This document shows positions 7,609 through 14,085 of a stretch of 20,419 nucleotides of DNA, piece after piece. The position numbers and the translations under genes were made by a program. Position 1 is the first letter of the stretch; the number at the start of each line of letters is the position of its first letter. Below the pieces are notes generated by a model. That model saw nothing but the letters and a program-made list of their open reading frames with translations. It made no database searches and was not told where the DNA came from. The stretch comes from CBDUMN01 sp965368335 (GTDB lineage Bacteria > Pseudomonadota > Alphaproteobacteria > Rhodospirillales > JAPHRK01): the NCBI GenBank assembly GCA_965368335.1, contig CBDUMN010000061.1:1-20419 (forward strand), given 5' to 3'.

Positions 7609-8721
7609 ATGGTTGATGAACGGAGAGGGCGAGGGTTAGCCCTGTCGGGCGGAGGATACCGAGCAAGTTTGTTCCACCTGGGGTCGCTCTGGCGACTGAA
7701 CGAGCTGGGCTGGCTGCCAACCCTGGACGATATAACCAGTGTCTCTGGCGGTACGATAACGGCCGCTTGGCTAGCGCTAAATTGGGATAAGCTTGAGTTT
7801 AACCAAAATGGCATATCAACAACGTTTCAGCCTTTGGTGGTTGAGCCGCTCCGTGATTTTTTTAGCGAAAGTCTCGACGTCAGAACCGGACTGTTCGGTG
7901 CGCTAAACCCCTTTAGCTCAGGAGCCGAACAACTCGTCAAGGCGTACGATAAACGATTGTTTCATGGGCGGACATTGCAGGACTTGCCTGATCCCAATAT
8001 CTCAGGCCACCCCCGTTTCACTCTTTACGCCACCAATCTTCAAACTGGAGTGAGTGTTCGTTTGGCGCGTGACTATATGGCCGACTATCGGCTCGGTAAA
8101 ATCAATTATCCTAAGGTTTCTCTGGCCAGGGCAACCGCAGCTTCAAGTGGTTTCCCTCCGTTTTTCTGTCCGGTCAAACTGAAAACTGAACTGGCCGACT
8201 GGACATCTTTCGAAACGGCGGATTTGTCAGATTGCAAAAGCTTAAAGCGAAACATGCTTTTAGGCGATGGCGGCATTTACGACAACATGGGGCTACAGCG
8301 TCTAATCAACCGGCGACAGACGATCCTCGTCAGCGATGCCGGAGCACCTTTTGGAATCAAAGCATCCATCGGTTTTGACTACCTACGTCGAGCCCTGCGA
8401 GTGCTGGACATCATGTCCGAACAAACGCGGGCGCTGCGTAGGGTTTCTCTGGTTGAGGAATACAAGAAAAAACATCGGGAAGGGACTTATTGGGGAATTG
8501 CGACCAAGATTAGAGACTACGCCACCGACGATATCACTCCACTGCTTCAGGATTCGCGACAAACCGCCGCTTTAGCGAATATGCGTACTCGGTTAAATGC
8601 CTTTAACAGTGGCGAGCAGGAAGCCTTGATCAATTGGGGGTATGCGCTGGCTGATGCCGCAATGCGCCGATATGTGCAGTCGGGCGCGGAACCCGGCCGT
8701 TTACCATATCCACACCCGTGA
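7609..8721 (+). CDS. Patatin-like phospholipase family protein
   Basis: Predicted serine lipid acyl hydrolase that would attack membrane phospholipids. From the ATG at 7609 it is 370 residues. The oxyanion-hole glycine loop is ALSGGGYRASLFHLG (residues 11-25). The nucleophile elbow is SVSGGT with Ser46; the first G of the usual GxSxG is Ser here, as in many bacterial members of this subfamily. The second catalytic residue is Asp220 in LLGDGGIYDNMG. No transmembrane segment or extra N-terminal sensor domain is seen. An in-frame ATG at 7594 and a TTG at 7522 are alternatives; 7609 is preferred because GAGG lies nine bases upstream and family members begin about ten residues before the glycine loop. 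First gene of a three-gene cassette; composition and position behind a tRNA suggest transfer. The substrate is unknown. Confidence 0.88.
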   Translation: MVDERRGRGLALSGGGYRASLFHLGSLWRLNELGWLPTLDDITSVSGGTITAAWLALNWDKLEFNQNGISTTFQPLVVEPLRDFFSESLDVRTGLFGALNPFSSGAEQLVKAYDKRLFHGRTLQDLPDPNISGHPRFTLYATNLQTGVSVRLARDYMADYRLGKINYPKVSLARATAASSGFPPFFCPVKLKTELADWTSFETADLSDCKSLKRNMLLGDGGIYDNMGLQRLINRRQTILVSDAGAPFGIKASIGFDYLRRALRVLDIMSEQTRALRRVSLVEEYKKKHREGTYWGIATKIRDYATDDITPLLQDSRQTAALANMRTRLNAFNSGEQEALINWGYALADAAMRRYVQSGAEPGRLPYPHP

Positions 8722-8767
8722 GTGTTGCTGAAATGGTTGCCCAGGTTTGTTGAATGGAGAACACGTG

Positions 8768-9349
8768 ATGGACTCGACGATCCCTATTATTATCGATTCG
8801 ATCAAGAGAGAGGATGTGTTTCCATTCACACGGTGCTTCTATTTTTGCATCGAGACGACCACGCCGTCACCCGGTTGGGAACTCTCCGCCCCGTGGTATC
8901 GAGGCCCCATGGTGTTGCTGGGTATGTCCGCCATCATCCTAGGACCGACGGGGGGTGAGGGACGGTTTGAAAGTCCAGATAGTTTCGAGCGTTTGATAGA
9001 CATTTTCGACCAAGACGAATTGGATTTTTATTTGGATCAAAACGCCCTCTGGGTACCGAACATGCTGCTTAAGAAAGGCCGCCACGAACGGGGCTCCGTT
9101 TACCGTATGAGTTTGGAGGCATTTCGGCTCGCTTATGCCTTTACCGACGAGCGTATTGAGCAAGGCCTATTCATCGAAAAAGCTTTCGGAATGCAAGAGG
9201 CGGTTTTCTTTTCCCCTGATGAAACGGAGGCATTCGCTAAATGGGATAAAATGCTGCTGGAGGAAATCAGAACGATTTACCACGAAAATCGATCGGAAAT
9301 GCTTCTTAAGAAGGACATGACTCTCGGTCCGGGTTTTGAGATTGAATGA
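8768..9349 (+). CDS. Unrecognised 193-residue protein of the patatin/MBL cassette
   Basis: I do not recognise this family. The ATG at 8768 has GGAGA (8756-8760) seven bases upstream; a TTG at 8747 is in frame but lies before this site. The N-terminal half has a beta-rich stretch (CFYFCIETTTPSPGWELSAPWYRGPMVLLGMSAIILGP). The middle is acidic (DSFERLIDIFDQDELDFYLDQ), and the C-terminal half looks alpha-helical and charged (EAFAKWDKMLLEEIRTIYHENRSEMLLKK). No signal peptide, membrane segment, metal-binding cluster or nucleotide-binding loop is evident. It lies 46 bases after the patatin gene and 13 bases before the MBL gene, so all three are likely one operon. It could be an accessory, sensor or immunity-like partner, but the sequence does not show which. 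Confidence 0.75.
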   Translation: MDSTIPIIIDSIKREDVFPFTRCFYFCIETTTPSPGWELSAPWYRGPMVLLGMSAIILGPTGGEGRFESPDSFERLIDIFDQDELDFYLDQNALWVPNMLLKKGRHERGSVYRMSLEAFRLAYAFTDERIEQGLFIEKAFGMQEAVFFSPDETEAFAKWDKMLLEEIRTIYHENRSEMLLKKDMTLGPGFEIE

Positions 9350-9362
9350 TAGGGAGAGCAAT

Positions 9363-10187
9363 ATGTCGCTGTTGAGAGTTCTTGTCCTGGATGTCGGTTG
9401 GGGAGATTGCATTATCATCGAATCCCAAGACAGCAATGGGGACTGGCATTTTGGCCTCGTTGATTGCAACGATACATCCTCCAATCAGGCCGCGCTCAAT
9501 TTCTTCAAGCGCCGAGTACGAACCGAGGATTATCCCAACATTCACGACGATCACTTTTTTAAATTCACCTTGCTTACTCATGATCATGCCGACCATGGGC
9601 AGGGGCTTAAGGGCATGATGCGGGAATTTGGAACCGAGTGGTTTTGGTATCCCAAAGAAGGGCGGCGGGCCGTCCAATCCAACTTGATGGCCTACGCCAG
9701 GAGATCAAGAAAAGTCCAGAAGCAGCAAGCCCTGGACTATACGCGGGCGCTTCCCAATCTTGGGGACGTGACAATGGATGTTTTATGGCCAGAACCCGAG
9801 TACTATGACCCGGATCAAAATAACAATTCCGTGATTTTGCTGCTCACTTTGCACGAACAGGCCTTCCTGTTGACCGGTGATGCAGAGGAAGACGCTTGGA
9901 GCCATGTCGCATCGCAAATACCCAGGAACGTCAAATTTTTTAAGGTTCCCCACCATGGTTCCAGGAATGGAAGCCTGGATGGGAATGGTCAACCGACTTG
10001 GCTTGGGGATTGTCCCCCAGACGCTATGCTTGGCATCAGCTGTTGGGCTAGGTTTAATCATCCTCACCAAGAGGTTATCGACCTCTTTAACAATGCTCCC
10101 CAAGACTACCTTCGCACAGACCTGCACTATCACCTGATTGCACAAACCGATGGAATTTCTCCAGTCACAATCACCTATCATAGATAA
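9363..10187 (+). CDS. ComEC/Rec2-like metallo-beta-lactamase-fold hydrolase
   Basis: A free-standing, soluble MBL-fold domain of the type found at the C-terminus of ComEC. It is 274 residues from the ATG at 9363, with AGGGAGAG (9351-9358) correctly spaced upstream; a TTG at 9336 would overlap the previous gene. Metal-binding and family motifs in order: LDVGWGDCIIIE (residues 9-20; ComEC has DVGQGD), LLTHDHADHGQG (70-81, the HxHxDH site), LLTGDAEEDAW (169-179), KVPHHGSRNGS (194-204) and a C-terminal NHPH (232-235). No membrane segments are present, so DNA uptake is not implied. The substrate could be a nucleic acid or another phosphoester. Last gene of the cassette with the patatin phospholipase; the joint function is unknown. 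Confidence 0.85.
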   Translation: MSLLRVLVLDVGWGDCIIIESQDSNGDWHFGLVDCNDTSSNQAALNFFKRRVRTEDYPNIHDDHFFKFTLLTHDHADHGQGLKGMMREFGTEWFWYPKEGRRAVQSNLMAYARRSRKVQKQQALDYTRALPNLGDVTMDVLWPEPEYYDPDQNNNSVILLLTLHEQAFLLTGDAEEDAWSHVASQIPRNVKFFKVPHHGSRNGSLDGNGQPTWLGDCPPDAMLGISCWARFNHPHQEVIDLFNNAPQDYLRTDLHYHLIAQTDGISPVTITYHR

Positions 10188-10483
10188 GATAATGGTCTGA
10201 TATTCCAGTAGTGTTCACGATGAGTGAGAGGGGTTTGACATGTTTGAGCGTTGTATCTGTTCAACGCCTGCCGGCAATTGGTTTCATCCCATTTTGTTAG
10301 ATTTTTTAGAGCTGTCGTGAACGGTGCTTTTTGGCTCCTGTCTGTTATATTGTTTCCCTTTGGTCGACAGTCTGTTGGGCAGTGGGCTCTTTGTTTTTCT
10401 GTTTTTCGCACTAACATCGTGTCGGTAGCGCAATCGATGATGCTGCTGCTGCAGTTTGAAAACGTCAGGGCCGGAAAACGAAA
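10188..10483. other. Gap between the cassette and cytochrome b561, right edge of the accessory block
   Basis: 296 bases without a credible gene. I see an 8-base inverted repeat GTTCACGA (10213-10220) / TCGTGAAC (10315-10322), a small hairpin GCGTTG/CAACGC (10248-10267) with no T-run, and an extended -10 candidate at 10343-10351. No copy of the tRNA-Gln 3' end, integrase remnant or transposase fragment was found, so the right border of the acquired DNA is not defined. Confidence 0.4.
10343..10351 (+). promoter_or_regulatory. Candidate extended -10 promoter for cytochrome b561 - yceI
   Basis: TGTTATATT fits the extended -10 pattern TGnTATAAT with one mismatch. No good -35 is seen. The leader to the ATG at 10484 would be about 125 bases long. 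Confidence 0.3.
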
Positions 10484-11062
10484 ATGGCGATCAGAAATAC
10501 GGACGAAACCTACGGCAGCCTTACCGTTGTCATTCATTGGGCGGTGGCGCTGGTGGTGTTTGGTCTTTTCGGGATCGGCCTTTGGATGGTCGATCTCAAC
10601 TATTATTCCACCTGGTATCATAAGGCGCCCGCTCTTCATAAAGGGGTGGGCATCCTTCTGGCGTTGATCATGGTTTTCCGGTTTTTCTGGCGTTGGCTCA
10701 ATCCGACCCCGAAGCCGGAGCCGGGACAGCAGGCTTGGGAGATCAAAGCGGCCGAAGCGGTTCACCGGTTGCTTTATGTATTGATTTTCACCGTCCTGGT
10801 GAGCGGTTATCTGATCAGTACGGCCGACGGCAAGCCGGTAGACGTTTTCGGCATCTTTTCGGTGCCCGCCATCTTGAGCGGCCTTCCCAGCCAGGAAGAT
10901 GTCGCCGGACAGGTTCATTTGGTTCTGGCCGTTTCGTTGATTGGCCTTGCCGTCTTTCACGCCGCCGCCGCCATCAAGCATCATGTGATCGATAGAGACG
11001 CGACCTTAAAACGCATGCTCGGAAAGAAGAAGTCCGGGCCTTCCCCCCAACATTCCCATTAA
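10484..11062 (+). CDS. Cytochrome b561 family protein
   Basis: Inner-membrane di-heme b-type cytochrome, 192 residues, thought to move electrons between the quinone pool and periplasmic or membrane partners. Four hydrophobic helices are seen at about residues 13-35, 50-68, 94-112 and 141-163. Candidate heme-ligand histidines are His18 (VIHWAV), His52 (ALHKGVG), His145 (QVHLVLA) and His159 (VFHAAAA), consistent with the CybB-type pattern. The C-terminal tail is basic, then His-rich (KRMLGKKKSG ... HSH). The ATG at 10484 follows a weak purine-rich stretch (GGAAAACG). It is followed after 27 bases by a yceI gene; this pair recurs in proteobacteria and supports the assignment. Confidence 0.93.
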   Translation: MAIRNTDETYGSLTVVIHWAVALVVFGLFGIGLWMVDLNYYSTWYHKAPALHKGVGILLALIMVFRFFWRWLNPTPKPEPGQQAWEIKAAEAVHRLLYVLIFTVLVSGYLISTADGKPVDVFGIFSVPAILSGLPSQEDVAGQVHLVLAVSLIGLAVFHAAAAIKHHVIDRDATLKRMLGKKKSGPSPQHSH

Positions 11063-11089
11063 ATAAGAGACAACGGAGACATACTTCTC

Positions 11090-11677
11090 ATGAAAATTCG
11101 CCTCCTTACCCTGGCCTTGGTTGCCGCCCTGTTTGCTTTGCCTGTCACTGGGCCGGCTGCGGCTGCGGACAGCTATGTCATCGACACCAAAGGTTCTCAC
11201 GCCTTTGTTCAGTTCCGCATTCAGCACCTTGGATATTCCTGGCTCTATGGTCGGTTCAACAGCTTTGGCGGAACCTTTACGGCTGATGACGACAATCCGG
11301 GAAATTCCAAAATTAGCGTCGAGATCGATACGGCAAGTGTTGATTCCAACCATGCCGAACGGGATAAGCATTTGCGCGGTTCCGATTTTCTCGATGTCGG
11401 CAAGTATCCGAAAGCGACCTTCGTCAGCACGGCGGTCAAGAAAACCGGCGAAGGAACGGGTGTGGTGACCGGCGACCTGACGCTTCACGGTGTCACTAAG
11501 TCCATTGATATCGAGGTTAAGGAGGTCGGCCGCGGCAAAGACCCCTGGGGTGGATACCGCTTAGGTCTGCAAGGCTCTACGACCTTTGCGCTCAAGGACT
11601 TCGGGATTACCAGAAACCTGGGCCCGGCCAGCACCCATGTTGAAATGATCCTGTCGATCGAAGGCATTCGCCAATAG
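11090..11677 (+). CDS. YceI family periplasmic lipid/isoprenoid-binding protein
   Basis: 195-residue secreted protein of the YceI lipocalin-like family, whose members bind polyisoprenoids or amide lipids in a beta-barrel. The signal peptide is MKIRLLTLALVAALFALPVTGPAAAA. The family pattern follows: YVIDTKGSHAFVQFRIQHLGYSWLYGRF, then DTASVDSNHAERDKHLRGSDFLDVGKYPKATFVST, then VTGDLTLHGVTKSI, and a C-terminal WGGYRLGLQGSTTFALKDFGI. Its position directly behind cytochrome b561 suggests a role in ubiquinone or redox handling at the membrane, but this is inferred. A strong terminator closes the pair. Confidence 0.95.
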   Translation: MKIRLLTLALVAALFALPVTGPAAAADSYVIDTKGSHAFVQFRIQHLGYSWLYGRFNSFGGTFTADDDNPGNSKISVEIDTASVDSNHAERDKHLRGSDFLDVGKYPKATFVSTAVKKTGEGTGVVTGDLTLHGVTKSIDIEVKEVGRGKDPWGGYRLGLQGSTTFALKDFGITRNLGPASTHVEMILSIEGIRQ

Positions 11678-11712
11678 CCTGACCCTTTTAGGTTTACCCT
11701 AGGTCACAATAG

Positions 11713-11746
11713 AGGCCGTCCCGTCAGTTGTGGGACGGCCTTTTTT
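11713..11746 (+). terminator. Intrinsic terminator after yceI
   Basis: AGGCCGTCCC (11713-11722) pairs perfectly with GGGACGGCCT (11732-11741) around a nine-base loop, followed by a run of six T. Confidence 0.93.
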
Positions 11747-11872
11747 AAATCCATAGGGTATAACAGTTTGGTCGTTTCGGTTTTTTTGATAGGGTTTTTT
11801 CAAAGGGAAGCGGGCGCAAAAATGACGTAATTGCGCGTTACTGCTACAGGTTTGAAAACAGGGGAGGCCACG

Positions 11873-13600
11873 ATGGCTCAATATCCATGGGAAGAATTCT
11901 ATTCGGAGAAGGCCAAGGCGTTTAACGCCGATGACCTGCCGACGCTGCACTTGGGGACGCTGATGAAAAAAGCGGCCAAGGAATATGGTGAGCGCAAGGC
12001 CTGTACGACGGTCTTGCCCAACGGTGCGGAAGGCGGGCTGACCTACGAGGAGTTGGATCATCATTCAGACAATCTGGCCATCTATCTGCGTGAGGAGTTG
12101 CAGCTCGGCCAGGGTGATGTAGTCGCCATTATGTCGCCCAACTGCAACGGCTATCCGGTCGCCAGTTTCGGAGTTTTTAAGTCGGGCTGCGTCAGCACCA
12201 ATATCAACCCGCTCTACACCGAGCCCGAGATGGAACATCAGCTCCAGGACAGTAACGCCAAGGTCTTGATCGTTATCGACGTGTTTGGCGATAAAGTGGA
12301 TGAAGTTATTGGCAAGACCAACGTTAAGCATGTGATCAAGCTCTCGGTGGTCGATTTCTTCCCTGGGCTCAAAGCGGCGATCATCGGCCTGGTGCTCAAA
12401 TACGTCAAAAAGGCCGTGCCGCCTATGCGGACCAGGCATGTGACTCTCGAGAAGGCCTTGAAGGTCGGTATGTCCCATCGAATCGCCAATGCGATCAAGA
12501 CGGAGCGCTATATCGAACCGGTTGGCCCCGACGATACGGCGGTTTACCAATATACCGGCGGCACCACCGGGCGCAGCAAGGGGGCCGAGTTGTCCCACCG
12601 CAGCGTTCTCTCCAACGCTTTCCAAATGGTCGCCGCGACTGAAGACGACCGGATGCCGAAAAGCGTTAATGGTCTGGTCGCCTTGCCTCTTTACCATATC
12701 TTCGCTTTCACCTTCTCGATGATCAACGGGTTGCTTCAGGGCTATCACGCGGTGATGGTGCCGAGCCCTCGTCCGCCATCCAACTTGAAGCCGGTGTTCG
12801 ATAAGTATGACATTTCGGTCTTTCCGGCGGTCAACACGCTGTTTGCCGCGCTGCCCAAAGAAGACTGGTTTACCAAGGATGTGGCGAAAAAACTGATTCA
12901 TTGCGTGGCCGGCGGAACCGCCTTGCAGGAAGCCGTGGCGAAGACCTGGGAGGAAAAATACGGCATTACGATCATCCAGGGTTATGGTCTGACCGAAAGT
13001 TCCTGCGCTCTGACCGTCAATCCGCAAAGCCGTCCGAAGCTCAATTCCATCGGTCTGCCCTTGCCGGGGATCGTCATTAAGATCGTCGATGATGAAGGCA
13101 ATGAGGCGCCGGTCGGCGAGTCGGGCGAACTGATCGCCAAAGGTCCCAATATCATGAAAGGCTATCTGGACCGTCCGGACGAAACGGCCAATACCGTCAA
13201 GGACGGTTGGCTCTATACCGGCGACGTGGCCAAAATGGATGAGGAGGGGTACTTTTACATTGTCGACCGGATGAAAGACATGATCCTGGTTTCCGGTTTC
13301 AACGTCTATCCCAACGAGGTCGAGGATGCGATTGCCCACATGGGCGGCGTCTCCGAGGTGGCCGTCATCGGCGTTCCCGACGATCAATCGGGCGAAGCGC
13401 CGAAGGCCTTCGTCGTCAAAGCCAGCGATGGCTTGACCGAGGATGAAATTCGCGCCCACTGCAAGGACTATCTGACCGGCTATAAGCGGCCAAAAGAGAT
13501 CGAGTTTATTGAGGAAATCCCCAAATCCCCGGTCGGTAAATTGCTTCGTAAAGAACTGCGCGCCAGGGAGTTGGAGCGGCGAAAAAGCAACGTTTCTTAA
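11873..13600 (+). CDS. fadD: Long-chain fatty-acid-CoA ligase
   Basis: ATP-dependent acyl-CoA synthetase of the adenylate-forming superfamily, which activates fatty acids for beta-oxidation. It is 575 residues. The ATP phosphate-binding loop is YTGGTTGRSKG (227-237), then LPLYHIFAFT (271-280), the adenine motif GYGLTESS (370-377), YTGD with Asp451, the hinge DRMKDMILVSGFNVYPNEVED (465-485) and the C-terminal catalytic Lys556 in PKSPVGKLLRKELR. The ATG at 11873 is chosen because GGGGAGG (11861-11867) lies five bases upstream. It appears monocistronic, with a terminator before it and regulatory or small-RNA sequence after it. Functionally it pairs with ETF-QO at the other end of the window. Medium-chain specificity cannot be excluded. 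Confidence 0.95.
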   Translation: MAQYPWEEFYSEKAKAFNADDLPTLHLGTLMKKAAKEYGERKACTTVLPNGAEGGLTYEELDHHSDNLAIYLREELQLGQGDVVAIMSPNCNGYPVASFGVFKSGCVSTNINPLYTEPEMEHQLQDSNAKVLIVIDVFGDKVDEVIGKTNVKHVIKLSVVDFFPGLKAAIIGLVLKYVKKAVPPMRTRHVTLEKALKVGMSHRIANAIKTERYIEPVGPDDTAVYQYTGGTTGRSKGAELSHRSVLSNAFQMVAATEDDRMPKSVNGLVALPLYHIFAFTFSMINGLLQGYHAVMVPSPRPPSNLKPVFDKYDISVFPAVNTLFAALPKEDWFTKDVAKKLIHCVAGGTALQEAVAKTWEEKYGITIIQGYGLTESSCALTVNPQSRPKLNSIGLPLPGIVIKIVDDEGNEAPVGESGELIAKGPNIMKGYLDRPDETANTVKDGWLYTGDVAKMDEEGYFYIVDRMKDMILVSGFNVYPNEVEDAIAHMGGVSEVAVIGVPDDQSGEAPKAFVVKASDGLTEDEIRAHCKDYLTGYKRPKEIEFIEEIPKSPVGKLLRKELRARELERRKSNVS

Positions 13601-13613
13601 AAAAATGAAGAAT

Positions 13614-13650
13614 CCGCCTCTTCGTGTGATTGGCGTCACAGAAGAGGCGG
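13614..13650. promoter_or_regulatory. Long hairpin enclosing the first CRP-type site, downstream of fadD
   Basis: CCGCCTCTTC (13614-13623) pairs perfectly with GAAGAGGCGG (13641-13650). Inside it TGTGA and TCACA also pair, giving a 15-bp stem with one bulged G. On the plus strand no T-run follows; it may help end fadD transcription, or mainly present the CRP-type palindrome. Confidence 0.6.
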
Positions 13651-13667
13651 CGTCTGATCGCTACATT
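13625..13667 (+). promoter_or_regulatory. CRP/FNR-family class II promoter, copy 1
   Basis: TGTGATTGGCGTCACA (13625-13640) matches the CRP consensus TGTGA-N6-TCACA in all ten conserved bases. TACATT at 13662-13667 (four of six -10 bases) falls exactly where a -10 box lies when the activator is centred at -41.5. The predicted start is about 13674. Which CRP/FNR-family protein binds is not known. Confidence 0.6.
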
Positions 13668-13673
13668 CATTCA

Positions 13674-13788
13674 TAGACCAGGGTGGCTCTCTTAGTCCCA
13701 AGCTATCCCTCTCAACCGCCGCTGGTCCTTGCGAACCCAGATGAATTTCCCAAGAATGGCCCCTCTTCCCCGGAGGGGCTTGTTCTTT
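13674..13788 (+). ncRNA. Candidate small RNA 1, about 115 nt, with pyrimidine-rich loop
   Basis: The predicted transcript runs from the class II promoter to a terminator-like hairpin. GACCAG (13676-13681) and GGTGG (13682-13686) pair with CCGCC (13716-13720) and CTGGTC (13722-13727), with G13721 bulged and one G-T pair. This displays a 29-base pyrimidine-rich loop (13687-13715) containing AGTCCC and ATCCCTCTC. A linker and the terminator hairpin follow. No open reading frame with a ribosome binding site fits. The layout matches candidate small RNA 2 downstream. The RNA itself is inferred; expression is untested. Confidence 0.45.
13759..13788 (+). terminator. Terminator-like hairpin of candidate small RNA 1
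   Basis: GCCCCTC (13759-13765) pairs with GAGGGGC (13773-13779) around TTCCCCG, followed by TTGTTCTTT. AAGAA upstream (13752-13756) can extend pairing with TTCTT. The T-run is interrupted, so efficiency may be moderate. Confidence 0.6.
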
Positions 13789-13816
13789 ATATGGGGGGAG
13801 GCGTCGTTCGTGTGGA

Positions 13817-13838
13817 TTTATCTAAAATTTTAGATAAA
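13817..13838. promoter_or_regulatory. Perfect 22-base AT-rich palindrome
   Basis: The half-site TTTATCTAAAA is followed directly by its exact reverse complement. Its centre (13827.5) lies 20 bp, two helical turns, upstream of the centre of the second CRP-type site and would be at -61.5 of the predicted start. It looks like an operator for a dimeric regulator; the regulator is not identified. Confidence 0.6.
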
Positions 13839-13882
13839 CTGTGATTGTCGTCACAGACGGATGGATTGAATGGGCGTAAACT
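13839..13882 (+). promoter_or_regulatory. CRP/FNR-family class II promoter, copy 2
   Basis: CTGTGATTGTCGTCACAG (13839-13856) contains TGTGA-N6-TCACA with all ten conserved bases and differs from copy 1 at one spacer base. TAAACT (13877-13882, four of six -10 bases) is again at the exact class II spacing, giving a start near 13889. Confidence 0.65.
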
Positions 13883-13888
13883 GATCTT

Positions 13889-14003
13889 CGAAAAGTCAGA
13901 GGAGCCCTTCTTTCCCCCTCCCAGTCCCCTCCCCCAAGAAGGCGCTCCCGATCAAAAGTCCCCTTGAACAAGAACTTGCCGGGCAGAAATGCCCGGCAAT
14001 TTT
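13889..14003 (+). ncRNA. Candidate small RNA 2, about 115 nt, with anti-Shine-Dalgarno loop
   Basis: The predicted transcript starts at the second class II promoter and ends in a strong terminator. GGAGC (13901-13905) and CCTTCTT (13906-13912) pair with AAGAAGG (13936-13942) and GCTCC (13944-13948), with C13943 bulged. The 23-base loop (13913-13935) is almost all C and T and holds CCCTCCC and CCTCCCC, direct complements of strong Shine-Dalgarno sequences. Small RNAs that show CCTCC-type motifs in hairpin loops are known in alphaproteobacteria (for example the CcsR/cuckoo type). Similarity here is of design, not proven homology. No ribosome binding site and reading frame fits a peptide. Confidence 0.55.
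13976..14003 (+). terminator. Intrinsic terminator with GAAA tetraloop (end of candidate small RNA 2)
   Basis: TTGCCGGGCA (13976-13985) pairs perfectly with TGCCCGGCAA (13990-13999) around GAAA, followed by TTTT. It lies 82 bases before the phosphatase gene, with no protein gene directly ahead of it, which is itself evidence for a short upstream transcript. Confidence 0.85.
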
Positions 14004-14085
14004 ATGTGTTTTCCGTTTGATTGCGGGCTCTGCGCCACTCAAGATAGGACCATTGTTTTAACCCGTTTGGGATTGCTCCGGCTCT

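Noticed and set aside
7609..10187. Cassette as a CBASS-type system (patatin effector)
   Set aside because: No nucleotide cyclase, Cap2/Cap3 or HORMA gene accompanies the patatin, so this label is not supported.
9363..10187. MBL protein as a DNA-uptake ComEC
   Set aside because: It lacks the ComEC membrane channel and N-terminal OB domain; only the MBL domain is present.
10265..10271. CCTGCCG in the gap as a remnant of the tRNA-Gln 3' end (attachment site)
   Set aside because: Only seven bases match the tRNA, which is expected by chance; flanking bases do not match.
10213..10322. 8-base inverted repeat GTTCACGA / TCGTGAAC as ends of an insertion element
   Set aside because: The arms are short and not extended, with no transposase or target duplication between or around them.
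10251..10667. Plus-strand TTG-started frame in the gap before cytochrome b561
   Set aside because: It overlaps 184 bases of the true gene in another frame, has no Shine-Dalgarno and resembles no family.
10178..10984. Minus-strand open frame across the cassette end, the gap and cytochrome b561
   Set aside because: Most of it is antisense to cytochrome b561; low-complexity charged sequence and no start signal.
12065..13639. Long antisense open frame (524 codons) opposite fadD
   Set aside because: It mirrors the fadD codons; no ribosome binding site or family pattern. fadD has every expected motif.
13741..13836. Short 30-codon frame in the fadD-phosphatase gap
   Set aside because: No ribosome binding site and it runs through the terminator hairpin and the palindrome; RNA and operator explanations fit better.
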